Source: Microbacterium trichothecenolyticum (GTDB lineage: Bacteria; Actinomycetota; Actinomycetes; Actinomycetales; Microbacteriaceae). Taken from it: a stretch of DNA of 64,000 bases. Below the pieces are notes generated by a model, which saw only the letters and a list, made by a program, of their open reading frames with translations, did no database searches and was not told where the DNA came from. The position numbers and the translations under genes are program-made. This document shows, in pieces, positions 55,957-64,000 of this stretch. Where the stretch lies: the NCBI RefSeq assembly GCF_030818955.1, contig NZ_JAUTBF010000001.1, positions 1,240,001 through 1,304,000 of the forward strand. The letters are read 5' to 3'. Position 1 is the stretch's first letter, and every line of letters starts with the position of its first letter.

Positions 55957-58467
55957 TCAGTCGCGGATGGCCGCGCCGAAACGCTCGGCCGCCACGGCCA
56001 CGCCCGCGAGTTTCGCCTCGGTTGCCTCCGCCGCCGTGAGCGTGCGATCGTCGGCGCGGAAACGCAGCGCGAACGTCAGACTCTTCACGCCGTCGGCGAG
56101 ACCGGTGCCGCGGTAGTCGTCGACGAGGCGGGCGCCCTCGAGCAGCGGCGCACCGCCCTCGATCAACGCCGCGCGCACGGCGCCCGCGGCCACGTCGACG
56201 GGAACCGTCAACGACACGTCCTGCGTCGCCGCCGGGAATTCGGAGAGGGATGCCGCGACCACGCGCGCCTGGGCGAGATCGAGCATCGCGTCGAGGTCGA
56301 GCTCGGCCACGAGGACGCGCCCCGGCAGGTCGGCGTCGGCCGACACGGCGGGCAGGACCTCGCCGACGTAGCCGATGTCCTGTCCCCCGGCCAGCACACG
56401 CGCGGTGCGGCCCGGGTGCAGCGCCGCGCGCTGCGCCTGCACGAGCTCGATGTCGAGACCGGCGGCGGCGGTGAGCACGCGCACGGCGTCCACGGCGTCG
56501 GCCAGGTCGGCCGCGATCGCCGCCTGGCCGGGCTGCTTGGCCACCGTGTTTCCGGTGAGCAGCACGGCGACGTGCCGGCGCTGCGGCGGGATCGAGGCAT
56601 CCAGAGCCGTCAGGGTCGCGGCATCCGGTCGCACCGCCAGCGGCGGAACCGACGCGGTGCCGTACTGCACGCCCGGCTTGGGCAGGAATACCGTGCCGAC
56701 CTCGAACAGTGCGAGATCGGTGATGCCGCGCGCGACGTTGCGGTGCGCAACCTGCAACAGGCCCGGCACCAGCGAGCGACGCAGGAACGGCGCGAGACCG
56801 TCGAGCGGGTTGGCGAGCTTCACGCTCGGCAGCTTCTCGCCCGACGGCGAACCGTGCAGCGCGTTCTGCTCCTCCGCGGTGAACGGGAACGACGGCGTCT
56901 CGACGAACCCGGCGGATGCCAGGGCGTTGGCCACGCGGCGACGCCCCTGCTGCGCCGCGGTGAGTCCGCGACCGGACGGCGGGGTCGGCAGCACCGAGGG
57001 GATGCGGTCGTACCCCTCGATACGTGCGACCTCTTCGGCGAGCGTCCACTTGTCGGTGAGATCGTGACGCCACGACGGGGGCACGACCGCCCAGCCGGCC
57101 TCGCGCGCCTCGACGGCGCAACCGATCAGACGCAGCGCCGACACGGTCTCGTCGTCGGTGTAGTCGACGCCGATGAGGCCCGAGACGAAACCGGCGGGCA
57201 GGGTGAGGGGATCGCGACGGTACTCGGCCGCCAGCGATCCCCCGAGCTCGGTGTCGAGCGTTCCCCCGGCCAGCTCCACCATCAGCGAGGCCACGCGCTC
57301 GGCCGCGACGTACGGCACGAGCGGGTCGACGCCGCGCTCGAAGCGCCGCGACGCCTCGGAGGGGAGCTTGTGACGGCGCGCCGTGCGGGCGATCGACACC
57401 TGGTCGAACGTCGCCGCCTCGATGAGCACGTTGCGCGTCGCATCGCTCATCTCGGTCGGCCCGCCGCCCATGACGCCGGCGAGACCGATCGGACCCGACT
57501 CGTCGGTGATGAGCAGGTCCTCGGCGTGGAGCGTGCGCACCTGACCGTCGAGCGTCTCGAGCTTCTCGCCCTGCTCTGCGCGGCGCACCGTGATGCCGCC
57601 CTGCAGGCGGTCGAGGTCGTAGCCGTGGATCGGCTGCCCGAGCTCGAGCATCACGTAGTTGGTGATGTCGATGAGCACGCCGAGCGAGCGGATGCCGGCC
57701 AGCGAGAGGCGCGTGATCATCCACGGCGGCGTCGGACGCGACGGGTCGACGTCGCGCACGATCCGCGCGACGAACTCGGTGGCGCCGTCGCGGCCGCGGA
57801 TCGGCGCGCGATCGTCGACCGTGATCGGGAAGCCCTCGGGCGTGCGCGCGACCGCCTCGTCGTGCCCCGTACCGGGGTCGCGGAAGTCGGCGCCCGTGGC
57901 GTGCGCGTACTCGCGGGCGACGCCGCGCAGCGACAGCGCGTAGCCGCGGTCGGGCGTGACGTTGATCTCGACGGCGATGTCGTCGAGGCCCAGCAGCGCG
58001 ATGGCATCCGTTCCGACGGGCGCGTCGATGCCGAGATCCACCAGACGCAGGATGCCGGAATGCTCGCTGCCGAGGCCCAGCTCCTTCGCCGAGGCGATCA
58101 TGCCGTCGGAGACGTGCCCGTAGGTTTTGCGGGCGGCAATGGGGAACGGCCCGGGCAGCACAGAGCCCGGCAGGGTCACCACGACCTTGTCGCCCTCGAA
58201 GAAGTTCGAGGCACCGCACACGATGCCGCGCACGCCCCCGTGCTCTTCGCCGACGTCGATCTGGCACCAGCGGATGGTCTTGCCGTTGGACTGCGGCTCG
58301 GGGGTGAACTCCTTCACCTCGCCGACGACGATGGGGCCCGACAGCTCGAAGCGGTGCACGTCCTCCTCTTCGAAGCCGACGGACACGAGGGCTGCGAGAA
58401 CGTCGTCGGGTGTGGCATCCGCGGGCACATCGACGTACTCGCGCAACCAGGAGAGCGGGACGCGCAT
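55957..58467 (-). CDS. pheT: Phenylalanyl-tRNA synthetase beta subunit
   Basis: An 836-residue bacterial-type beta subunit. MRVPLSWLREYVDVPADATPDDVLAAL starts it; residues about 40-150 are the EMAP-like tRNA-binding domain (VGEVKEFTPEPQSNGKTIRWCQIDVGE), then B3/B4 editing (TNYVMLELGQPIHGYD), B5 and the catalytic-like core, and a C-terminal FDX-ACB anticodon domain (SEFPAATQDVSLTVPVDVAAG). It joins PheS as an alpha2-beta2 tetramer. Its ATG overlaps the pheS stop (TGATG). Confidence 0.97.
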   Translation of the reverse strand: MRVPLSWLREYVDVPADATPDDVLAALVSVGFEEEDVHRFELSGPIVVGEVKEFTPEPQSNGKTIRWCQIDVGEEHGGVRGIVCGASNFFEGDKVVVTLPGSVLPGPFPIAARKTYGHVSDGMIASAKELGLGSEHSGILRLVDLGIDAPVGTDAIALLGLDDIAVEINVTPDRGYALSLRGVAREYAHATGADFRDPGTGHDEAVARTPEGFPITVDDRAPIRGRDGATEFVARIVRDVDPSRPTPPWMITRLSLAGIRSLGVLIDITNYVMLELGQPIHGYDLDRLQGGITVRRAEQGEKLETLDGQVRTLHAEDLLITDESGPIGLAGVMGGGPTEMSDATRNVLIEAATFDQVSIARTARRHKLPSEASRRFERGVDPLVPYVAAERVASLMVELAGGTLDTELGGSLAAEYRRDPLTLPAGFVSGLIGVDYTDDETVSALRLIGCAVEAREAGWAVVPPSWRHDLTDKWTLAEEVARIEGYDRIPSVLPTPPSGRGLTAAQQGRRRVANALASAGFVETPSFPFTAEEQNALHGSPSGEKLPSVKLANPLDGLAPFLRRSLVPGLLQVAHRNVARGITDLALFEVGTVFLPKPGVQYGTASVPPLAVRPDAATLTALDASIPPQRRHVAVLLTGNTVAKQPGQAAIAADLADAVDAVRVLTAAAGLDIELVQAQRAALHPGRTARVLAGGQDIGYVGEVLPAVSADADLPGRVLVAELDLDAMLDLAQARVVAASLSEFPAATQDVSLTVPVDVAAGAVRAALIEGGAPLLEGARLVDDYRGTGLADGVKSLTFALRFRADDRTLTAAEATEAKLAGVAVAAERFGAAIRD

Positions 58468-59507
58468 CAGACCACCATTCCGAACTGCTCGCTGAAGCGC
58501 ACATCGCCCTCGGCCATGTCGCGCATGTCTTGCACGTCGCTGCGGAACATGAGCGTGCGCTCGATGCCCATGCCGAACGCGAAGCCCGAGTACTCCTCGG
58601 GGTCGATGCCGGCGGCCCGCAGGACGTTGGGGTTCACCATGCCGCAGCCGCCCCACTCGATCCATCGCGCCCCGCCCTTGAAGGTGGGATGCCACAGGTC
58701 GAGCTCGGCACTCGGCTCGGTGAACGGGAAGAAGTTGGCGCGGAAGCGCGTCTTGGCCTCGGGCCCGAACAGCACGCGCGCGGCGTGGTCGAGGGTGCCC
58801 TTGAGGTGGGCCATCGTGATGCCCTTGTCGACGACGAGACCCTCGAACTGCGTGAACACCGGCAGGTGCGTCGCGTCGAACTCGTCGGTGCGGTACACCC
58901 GACCCGGGCAGAGCACGTAGATCGGCAGGTCGCGCTCGAGCATCGAGCGCACCTGCACGGGGCTCGTGTGCGTGCGCAGCACCAGGTGGCGCGCCACGGG
59001 GTCGACGAAGAACGTGTCCTGCATCTGGCGGGCCGGGTGGTCGACGTCGAAGTTCAGCGCGTCGAAGTTGAACCACTCGTGCTCGAGCTCGGGGCCCTCT
59101 GCGATCTCCCACCCCATGCCGACGAAGATGTCGGACACCTGCTCCTGCAGGAGCGAGATCGGATGCCGAGCTCCCACGCGCGCGCGCTGCGGCAGGGCCG
59201 TGACGTCGATGCGCTCGGCCTCGAGCTTGGCGGCCGTCTCGGCCTCGGCGAGTTCGGTCTCACGGGCTGCGAGCGCCTGGTTGACCTGCCCGCGGGCCTG
59301 GCCGACGAGCTTGCCGAACACGGCCTTCTGGTCGGGCGCGACGGAGCGCATCTGGGCGTTCAGCCGCGCGAGGGCGGACTGCTCACCGGTGTGCGCGGAG
59401 CGGGCGGCTTTCAACTCGGCCGTGGTCGCGGCCGCGGCGATGGCCGCGAGAGCGGCATCGACGGCGGAGGCGACGGCCTCGGGGGTGATCTCGGGTGCGT
59501 CGGACAC
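58467..59507 (-). CDS. pheS: Phenylalanyl-tRNA synthetase alpha subunit
   Basis: A 346-residue class II catalytic subunit: an N-terminal coiled coil that binds tRNA, motif 1 HPISLLQEQVSDIFVGMGWEI, motif 2 FRANFFPFTEPSAELDL and motif 3 GFAFGMGIERTLMFRSDVQDMRDM. GTG 59507 (SDAPEITPEAV) is chosen; TAGACT lies eight bases upstream. Together with pheT it charges tRNA-Phe. Confidence 0.97.
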   Translation of the reverse strand: MSDAPEITPEAVASAVDAALAAIAAAATTAELKAARSAHTGEQSALARLNAQMRSVAPDQKAVFGKLVGQARGQVNQALAARETELAEAETAAKLEAERIDVTALPQRARVGARHPISLLQEQVSDIFVGMGWEIAEGPELEHEWFNFDALNFDVDHPARQMQDTFFVDPVARHLVLRTHTSPVQVRSMLERDLPIYVLCPGRVYRTDEFDATHLPVFTQFEGLVVDKGITMAHLKGTLDHAARVLFGPEAKTRFRANFFPFTEPSAELDLWHPTFKGGARWIEWGGCGMVNPNVLRAAGIDPEEYSGFAFGMGIERTLMFRSDVQDMRDMAEGDVRFSEQFGMVV

Positions 59508-59559
59508 GAGAACAAAGTCTACCGACGGGCGGGGACACTCCCCCGCCCGTCGATCCGAC

Positions 59560-60462
59560 TCAGACGGCCGCGCCCGCTCCACCGCGCTGGGCGACGATGA
59601 GCGACGTGTCGGTCGCGCCCTGCTGCAGCGGCTGCACCGGGGCCGCAACGTCACCGCGCGGCGATCGACGCAGGCGCTTTTCGACGAGCGTCGCCACGAA
59701 CGACAGCAGCAGGCACAGCGCGATGTAGATCGCGCCGACGATGATGGTCGCCGGCACGATGGGCGAGCCGACGGTCGGCTGCGCGCCGATGTACTTGGCG
59801 TAGAACAGCAGCTCGGGGTACGTGATGACGAATCCGAGCGCCGTGTCCTTCAGAGTCACGACGAGCTGCGCGATGATCACGGGCATCATGGCCCGCACGG
59901 CCTGCGGCAGAAGAACGAGGCGCATGACGCCGGCCTTGCGCAGGCCGATGGCGTACCCGGCCTCGGCCTGTCCGCGCGGGAGCGACTCGACGCCGGCGCG
60001 GATGACCTCGGCGAGCACCGACCCGTTGTAGCAGACGAGGGCGATGACCACCGCCCAGTACGGCTCCATCCGGATGCCGATGACCGGGAAGCCGTAATAC
60101 AGCAGGAACATGAAGACCAGCACCGGGATCGCACGGAACAGCTCGATCACGGCCGTGAACGGCCAGCGCACCCACCTGTGGTCGGACAGGCGTCCGATGG
60201 CCAGCACGAACCCGAGCGCCAGAGCACCGACCGCCGCCGCGGCGAAGGCCGCAAGCGTGGCCCCGGTGGCCTTGAGGATGTCCATCCACACGTTGGTGTA
60301 GGTAAAGGCCGACCACTTCTGCGCGGTGAACTGGCCCGTGTCGGCGAGCCGCCACACGAAGAACCCCACGATGGCGAGCACGACGAGAATCGTCACCACT
60401 CCTAGCACGCGGTTGCGCACGATGGCCTTGGGGCCGGGGACGTCGTACAGGACGCTGCTCAT
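59560..60462 (-). CDS. gluD: Glutamate/polar amino acid ABC permease GluD
   Basis: A 300-residue HisM/GluD-type permease with five or six helices. ALALGFVLAIGRLSDHRWVRWPFTAVIELFRAIPVLVFMFLLYYG and the EAA loop GQAEAGYAIGLRKAGVMRLVLLPQAVRAMMP are diagnostic. It partners GluC. ATG 60462 overlaps the gluC stop by four bases. Confidence 0.92.
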   Translation of the reverse strand: MSSVLYDVPGPKAIVRNRVLGVVTILVVLAIVGFFVWRLADTGQFTAQKWSAFTYTNVWMDILKATGATLAAFAAAAVGALALGFVLAIGRLSDHRWVRWPFTAVIELFRAIPVLVFMFLLYYGFPVIGIRMEPYWAVVIALVCYNGSVLAEVIRAGVESLPRGQAEAGYAIGLRKAGVMRLVLLPQAVRAMMPVIIAQLVVTLKDTALGFVITYPELLFYAKYIGAQPTVGSPIVPATIIVGAIYIALCLLLSFVATLVEKRLRRSPRGDVAAPVQPLQQGATDTSLIVAQRGGAGAAV

Positions 60463-61115
60463 CGGGCGACCCTCCATCGGTTCTCGAGCGTTCGCTGCAG
60501 CCAGGAGAGCAGCAGCACGAGCGCGACGAAGGCCACCATGATCCACAGGATGACGACGAACGCGTTCTCGCCGCGCTCACTGAGGTAGTTGCGCACCGAG
60601 CCCAGGTTCACGATCGAGAACCCCGCGGCGACGGTGGTGTTCTTCAGCAGGGCGATGAAGACGCTCACCATCGGGGGAATCACCGACCGAAACGCCTGCG
60701 GGAGCACGACGAGCGACATGACTTGCCCGAAGCTCAGCCCCAGTGCGCGCGCCGCCTCCGCCTGGCCGACGGGCACCGTGTTGACGCCCGAGCGGATGGC
60801 CTCGGCGACGTAGGTCGCCGTGTAGATCCCGAGGGCGCAGATGCCCAGCGTCAGGGAGACGTCGCCCGTGAGGCGTAGACCCAACAGCGGCGGCAGGGCG
60901 AAGACGAACGCGAAGAAGACGAGGGTCAGCGGGGTGTTGCGGATCGCGCTGACGTAGAAGGTGCCGACGCCGCGGGCGATCGGCACGGGTGAGACGCGCA
61001 TCGCGCCGACGATGATGCCGAGGATCAGCGCGAGGGCGCCGCCTGCGAAGAACAGCACCAGTGTGCCGACGAGCGCTTCGCCCCAGATGTCGAGGTTGTC
61101 GGTGATGACACCCAT
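60459..61115 (-). CDS. gluC: Glutamate/polar amino acid ABC permease GluC
   Basis: A 218-residue permease of the His/Glu/Gln/Arg/opine family. The core reads GALALILGIIVGAMRVSPVPIARGVGTFYVSAIRNTPLTLVFFAFVFALP, with EAA loop PVGQAEAARALGLSFGQVMSLVVLPQAFRSVIPPMVS. It forms the channel with GluD. It lies 71 bases after gluB. Confidence 0.93.
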   Translation of the reverse strand: MGVITDNLDIWGEALVGTLVLFFAGGALALILGIIVGAMRVSPVPIARGVGTFYVSAIRNTPLTLVFFAFVFALPPLLGLRLTGDVSLTLGICALGIYTATYVAEAIRSGVNTVPVGQAEAARALGLSFGQVMSLVVLPQAFRSVIPPMVSVFIALLKNTTVAAGFSIVNLGSVRNYLSERGENAFVVILWIMVAFVALVLLLSWLQRTLENRWRVAR

Positions 61116-61186
61116 GCGTGGTCCTTATCTCGAAGGAGGGATTCGGGGGCGGCGCGATCCGGTCGGACGCACCGCCCCCGAACGGA

Positions 61187-62086
61187 TCACTCGTCGGCGG
61201 TCGGCTGCTCGCCGGCGATGCCGGCGGGCGCGAGGTTCTTCTCGAACAGCGCGGTCCAGACCTCGCCACCGTCGTTGAAGAGGGTGTTGATGTGGTCCTT
61301 CAGCACGGTGTCGCCCTTGGGCAGGCCGACGCCGTAGCGCTCCTCGCTGAAGGTGTCGCCGGCGATCTTGAAGGCGTCGGGCTCCTGCGCGACGTAGCCG
61401 GCGAGGATGGCCTGGTCGGTGGTCACGGCGTCGACGGAACCGGCGCGCAGCTGCTCGAGGCACTGCGTGTAGGTGTCGTACTCGACGGTGTCGCCGGGCG
61501 AGTACTCGTCGCGGATGCGCTGCAGCGGCGTGGAGCCGGTGACCGAGCAGACGATCTTGCCCGCGAGGTCGTCGGGGCCGGTGATGTCCTCGTTGTCGGC
61601 GGCGACGAGCAGGCCCTGACCGGTGATCAGGTACGGGCCGGCGAAGTCGATCTGCTGCTTGCGCTTGTCGGTGATGGAGTACGTGCCCACGTAGTAGTCG
61701 ATGTTGCCGTTGACCAGCTCCTGCTCGCGGTTGGCCGAGGGGATCGTCTTGTACTCGATCTTGTCGGCGTCGAAGCCGAGCGAGGCCGCGATCCACTGCG
61801 CGATCTCGACGTCGAAGCCGCTGCGCTCACCGCTGATCGGGTCCTTGAAGCCGAGGCCGGGCTGGTCCTCCTTCACGCCGACGACGACCTTGTCGGCCGA
61901 CACCATGCGCTCGTAGGTGGGGCTGCCGTCGAGCGAGACGTCGGAGGCGACCTCCCACAGCTGGGTGCTGGAGGCGCCGCCGTCGGCGCCGGGGGCCGCG
62001 CCGGGGGTGCCGCTGTTGCAGGCGGTCAGGGCCAGCAGGCCGGCGGCGACGATGCTCGCGCCGGCGAGAAAACGTGTCTTACGCAT
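61187..62086 (-). CDS. gluB: Glutamate-type ABC substrate-binding lipoprotein GluB
   Basis: A 299-residue family 3 solute-binding protein. The signal MRKTRFLAGASIVAAGLLALTAC carries lipobox LTAC. The mature domain has VVVGVKEDQPGLGFKDP, GFDVEIAQWIAASLGFD and LAGKIVCSVTGSTPLQRI, which fit glutamate/glutamine binders. GAGACATCAC precedes the ATG. It feeds the GluCD channel. Confidence 0.93.
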   Translation of the reverse strand: MRKTRFLAGASIVAAGLLALTACNSGTPGAAPGADGGASSTQLWEVASDVSLDGSPTYERMVSADKVVVGVKEDQPGLGFKDPISGERSGFDVEIAQWIAASLGFDADKIEYKTIPSANREQELVNGNIDYYVGTYSITDKRKQQIDFAGPYLITGQGLLVAADNEDITGPDDLAGKIVCSVTGSTPLQRIRDEYSPGDTVEYDTYTQCLEQLRAGSVDAVTTDQAILAGYVAQEPDAFKIAGDTFSEERYGVGLPKGDTVLKDHINTLFNDGGEVWTALFEKNLAPAGIAGEQPTADE

Positions 62087-62217
62087 GTGATGTCTCCTTG
62101 GTTACGTGTGCTGTGCGGATATGGGTCGTCGGTGACGGCGCGCAAGATCTCCGGGGGGAACGGTGACGTTGCTGTACGGCCGGTGAACCTCCTCGTTCGT
62201 CGCCGTCACGGTGTGTC

Positions 62218-62979
62218 TCAGTGCGTGATGAGCTTCGAGAGGAAGTCCTTGGCCCGATCGGACTCGGGAGCCGTGAAGAACTGCTCGGGCGCCGCCTGCT
62301 CCACGATCTGACCGTCGGCCATGAAGACCACCCGGTTCGCGGCTTTGCGGGCGAAGCCCATCTCATGGGTCACGACGATCATCGTCATGCCGTCGGCGGC
62401 GAGGCCCACCATCACGTCGAGGACCTCGTTGATCATCTCGGGGTCGAGCGCCGAGGTGGGCTCGTCGAAGAGCATGACCTTCGGCTTCATCGCGAGGGCC
62501 CGGGCGATGGCGACGCGCTGCTGCTGACCGCCCGAGAGCTGCGCGGGCAGCTTGTCGGCCTGGTGTCCGACGCCCACGCGGTCGAGGAGCGCCCGCGCCT
62601 CCTTCTCGGCATCCGCCTTCTTCATCTTGCGGACCTTGATGGGTCCGAGCGTGACGTTCTCGAGGATCGTGAGGTGGGCGAAGAGATTGAAGGACTGGAA
62701 GACCATGCCCACGTCGGCGCGCAGCTCGGCCAGGCCCCTCCCCTCCTTGGGGAGCTCCTTGCCATCGATCGTGATCGAGCCGCTGGTGATTGTCTCGAGC
62801 CGGTTGATCGTGCGGCACAGCGTCGACTTCCCCGACCCCGAGGGTCCGATGACGACGACGACCTCGCCACGGTCGACGGTGAGGTCGATGTCCTTCAGGG
62901 CCTGGAACTGCCCGTAGTGCTTCTGCACATCGGAAACGACGACAAGGGGCTCGGAGCCCGCCGGGGGAACGGATGCCAT
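62218..62979 (-). CDS. gluA: Glutamate-type ABC ATPase GluA
   Basis: A 253-residue ATPase of the polar amino acid family: Walker A IGPSGSGKSTLCRTINRLE, signature LSGGQQQRVAIARAL, Walker B LFDEPTSALDPEM, H-loop VTHEMGFARKAANRVVFM. TAGGGT lies six bases before the ATG (leaderless type). First gene of gluABCD; the 131-base gap to gluB shows no strong terminator. Confidence 0.95.
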   Translation of the reverse strand: MASVPPAGSEPLVVVSDVQKHYGQFQALKDIDLTVDRGEVVVVIGPSGSGKSTLCRTINRLETITSGSITIDGKELPKEGRGLAELRADVGMVFQSFNLFAHLTILENVTLGPIKVRKMKKADAEKEARALLDRVGVGHQADKLPAQLSGGQQQRVAIARALAMKPKVMLFDEPTSALDPEMINEVLDVMVGLAADGMTMIVVTHEMGFARKAANRVVFMADGQIVEQAAPEQFFTAPESDRAKDFLSKLITH

Positions 62980-63053
62980 GTCCTCACCCTATGAGGATGA
63001 TGTGGGCGTGACCACTCCGCGGCGCGCGCCTTAACCGTTCTGTAACAGCGAGC

Positions 63054-63851
63054 TCACCCCGCGCGCTGCGCGAAAGCGGTCTCGTAGAGGCAGACGCTCG
63101 CGGCCGTCGCGAGGTTCAGCGACTCCGCCCGTCCGTAGATCGGAAGGCGCAGAGCGAGGTCGGCGTGCGCGAGGGCGGCATCGTCGAGACCCCTCGCCTC
63201 GTTGCCGAACAACCACGCCGTCGGCTCGGCGAGCACGTCACGGGATGCCAGGAAGTCACCGCCGTCGACGTCGGCGGCGACGACGCGCACCCCCGCCTCG
63301 CGCACCCGACCGACGACATCGGCCAGCTCCACGTCGACGACGACCGGGAGATGGAACAGGGAACCGGTCGTGGAGCGAACGACCTTGGGGTTGTACGGGT
63401 CGACCGTGCGGCCGGTCAAGATCACCGCGTCTGCGCCCGCTGCGTCCGCGGCCCGGATGATGGTGCCGAGATTGCCCGGGTCGCGCACCTCCTCGCAGAT
63501 GGCGATCAGGCGAGGACCGGGAGCGAGGACGTCTTTCAGCGCGGTGGGCGACTGCCGGGCGACGGCGACGATCCCCTGGGGCGTCACGGTGTCGGCCATG
63601 GCATCCAGCACCGCCTCGGTCGTGTACTGCAGGTCGAGACCGGCCGCCTCGGCGGCCTCGCGCACGTCGCCGTGCTTCTCGAGCGCCGTGGGGGTCGCGT
63701 ACAGCTCGAGAACCGTCTCGGGCGCCCACGCGAGGGCCTCGCGCGCTGCCTGCGGCCCCTCGAGCAGGAACAGACCGGTCTCTTGACGGGCGGCGCGCTT
63801 GCTGAGTTTCGCCACGGCGCGCACCCGGGGCGAACGGGGGTTCTCCAGCAC
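63054..63851 (-). CDS. TrmH/SpoU-family RNA 2'-O-methyltransferase
   Basis: A 265-residue SpoU methyltransferase: an N-terminal SpoU substrate-binding region (KRAARQETGLFLLEGPQAAREAL), then motif 1 EEVRDPGNLGTIIRAADAAGADAVILTG, motif 2 AWLFGNEARGLDDAAL and motif 3 IYGRAESLNLATAASVCLYE (the knot). Ribose methylation of rRNA or tRNA is expected. GTG 63851 is used because TACACT lies six bases upstream. The position beside rplT is conserved in this group. Confidence 0.93.
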   Translation of the reverse strand: MLENPRSPRVRAVAKLSKRAARQETGLFLLEGPQAAREALAWAPETVLELYATPTALEKHGDVREAAEAAGLDLQYTTEAVLDAMADTVTPQGIVAVARQSPTALKDVLAPGPRLIAICEEVRDPGNLGTIIRAADAAGADAVILTGRTVDPYNPKVVRSTTGSLFHLPVVVDVELADVVGRVREAGVRVVAADVDGGDFLASRDVLAEPTAWLFGNEARGLDDAALAHADLALRLPIYGRAESLNLATAASVCLYETAFAQRAG

Positions 63852-63907
63852 GGACTCAGTGTATGGCCCCGGCGGCATGCGATCCGCGGAAGCCGCGCGC
63901 GAACGTG

Positions 63908-63941
63908 GAAACGGGCGCCCTCCGGAGAGGACGCCCGTTTC
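63908..63941 (-). terminator. Terminator of the rplT operon
   Basis: GAAACGGGCG and its exact complement enclose a 14-base loop, 15 bases beyond the rplT stop on the minus strand; the arm end adds TTTC. Confidence 0.8.
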
Positions 63942-63956
63942 GACGGAAGACGTGTC

Positions 63957-64000
63957 TTACGCGGTCTTGGCAGCGTTGACGTCGGTGGGCAGCGCAGCCT
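63957..64000 (-). CDS. rplT: Ribosomal protein L20, C-terminal end only
   Basis: The last residues read AALPTDVNAAKTA before TAA, matching the tail of actinobacterial L20. The rest lies beyond the window. The following hairpin and the neighbouring SpoU methyltransferase gene agree with the usual infC-rpmI-rplT-spoU order. The identification rests on about 14 residues. Confidence 0.6.
   Translation of the reverse strand, partial: AALPTDVNAAKTA

Overview
The window is high-G+C actinobacterial chromosome, most likely from Microbacterium or a close relative in Microbacteriaceae. The support is the very GC-rich codon use, the gluABCD importer, the parA-scpA-scpB-rluB-tyrA-cmk-der block, pheST next to argCJBDF, and many genes that look leaderless (a TANNNT box six or seven bases before the start codon). 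No species-level marker is present.

Layout. 1-2.6 kb: a cut glycosyltransferase family 9 gene divergent from a bifunctional heptose kinase/adenylyltransferase, then a lipoprotein. 3.0-7.4 kb: a minus-strand operon for a small secreted I36/beta-gamma-crystallin-like protein, a lipoprotein, a MacA-like adaptor with a peptidoglycan-binding domain, and a MacB-like ABC protein. 7.8-33.5 kb: accessory DNA lying between tRNA-Pro copies, a plausible genomic island. Its left part (8-19.4 kb) has native-looking GC and carries oxidoreductases, a cysteine-synthase-like enzyme, a NitT/TauT-type ABC importer and a YcnI plus CopC-CopD pair. Three arrays of TGAC-type direct repeats with an exact 10-bp period lie in its intergenic regions. 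A MerR gene, a truncated aldo/keto reductase and a decayed DNA cytosine methyltransferase end mark a recombination junction near 20.3 kb.

20.7-30.6 kb is visibly lower in G+C and is the most interesting part: a compact RiPP cluster of the linear azol(in)e-containing peptide (streptolysin S-like) class. It encodes a PadR regulator, a small membrane protein, a 72-aa Cys/Ser-rich precursor whose leader ends in APGG as in SagA, a SagB-type dehydrogenase, a SagC-like leader-binding protein, a YcaO cyclodehydratase ending in a PxPxP motif, two CPBP-type membrane proteins, a luciferase-like monooxygenase, and a convergent operon for an ABC-2 exporter and an alpha/beta hydrolase. The peptide would be bound by its leader, heterocyclised on Cys/Ser/Thr, oxidised to azoles, cleaved after GG and exported. 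A nested IS3 insertion, a WYL-regulator fragment and an integrase fragment follow, up to an intact tRNA-Pro and a 44-bp partial copy of it.

33.7-64 kb is core chromosome: two GNAT acetyltransferases, an S4 protein, a NUDIX protein, DUF805, the minus-strand block parA-scpA-scpB-rluB-tyrA-cmk-der, DUF4184, tyrS, a SatD-like regulator with a membrane partner, argH, argCJBDF followed by a membrane acyltransferase-like gene, a 31-codon Arg-rich leaderless ORF before argC, pheST, gluABCD, a SpoU rRNA methyltransferase and the tail of rplT.
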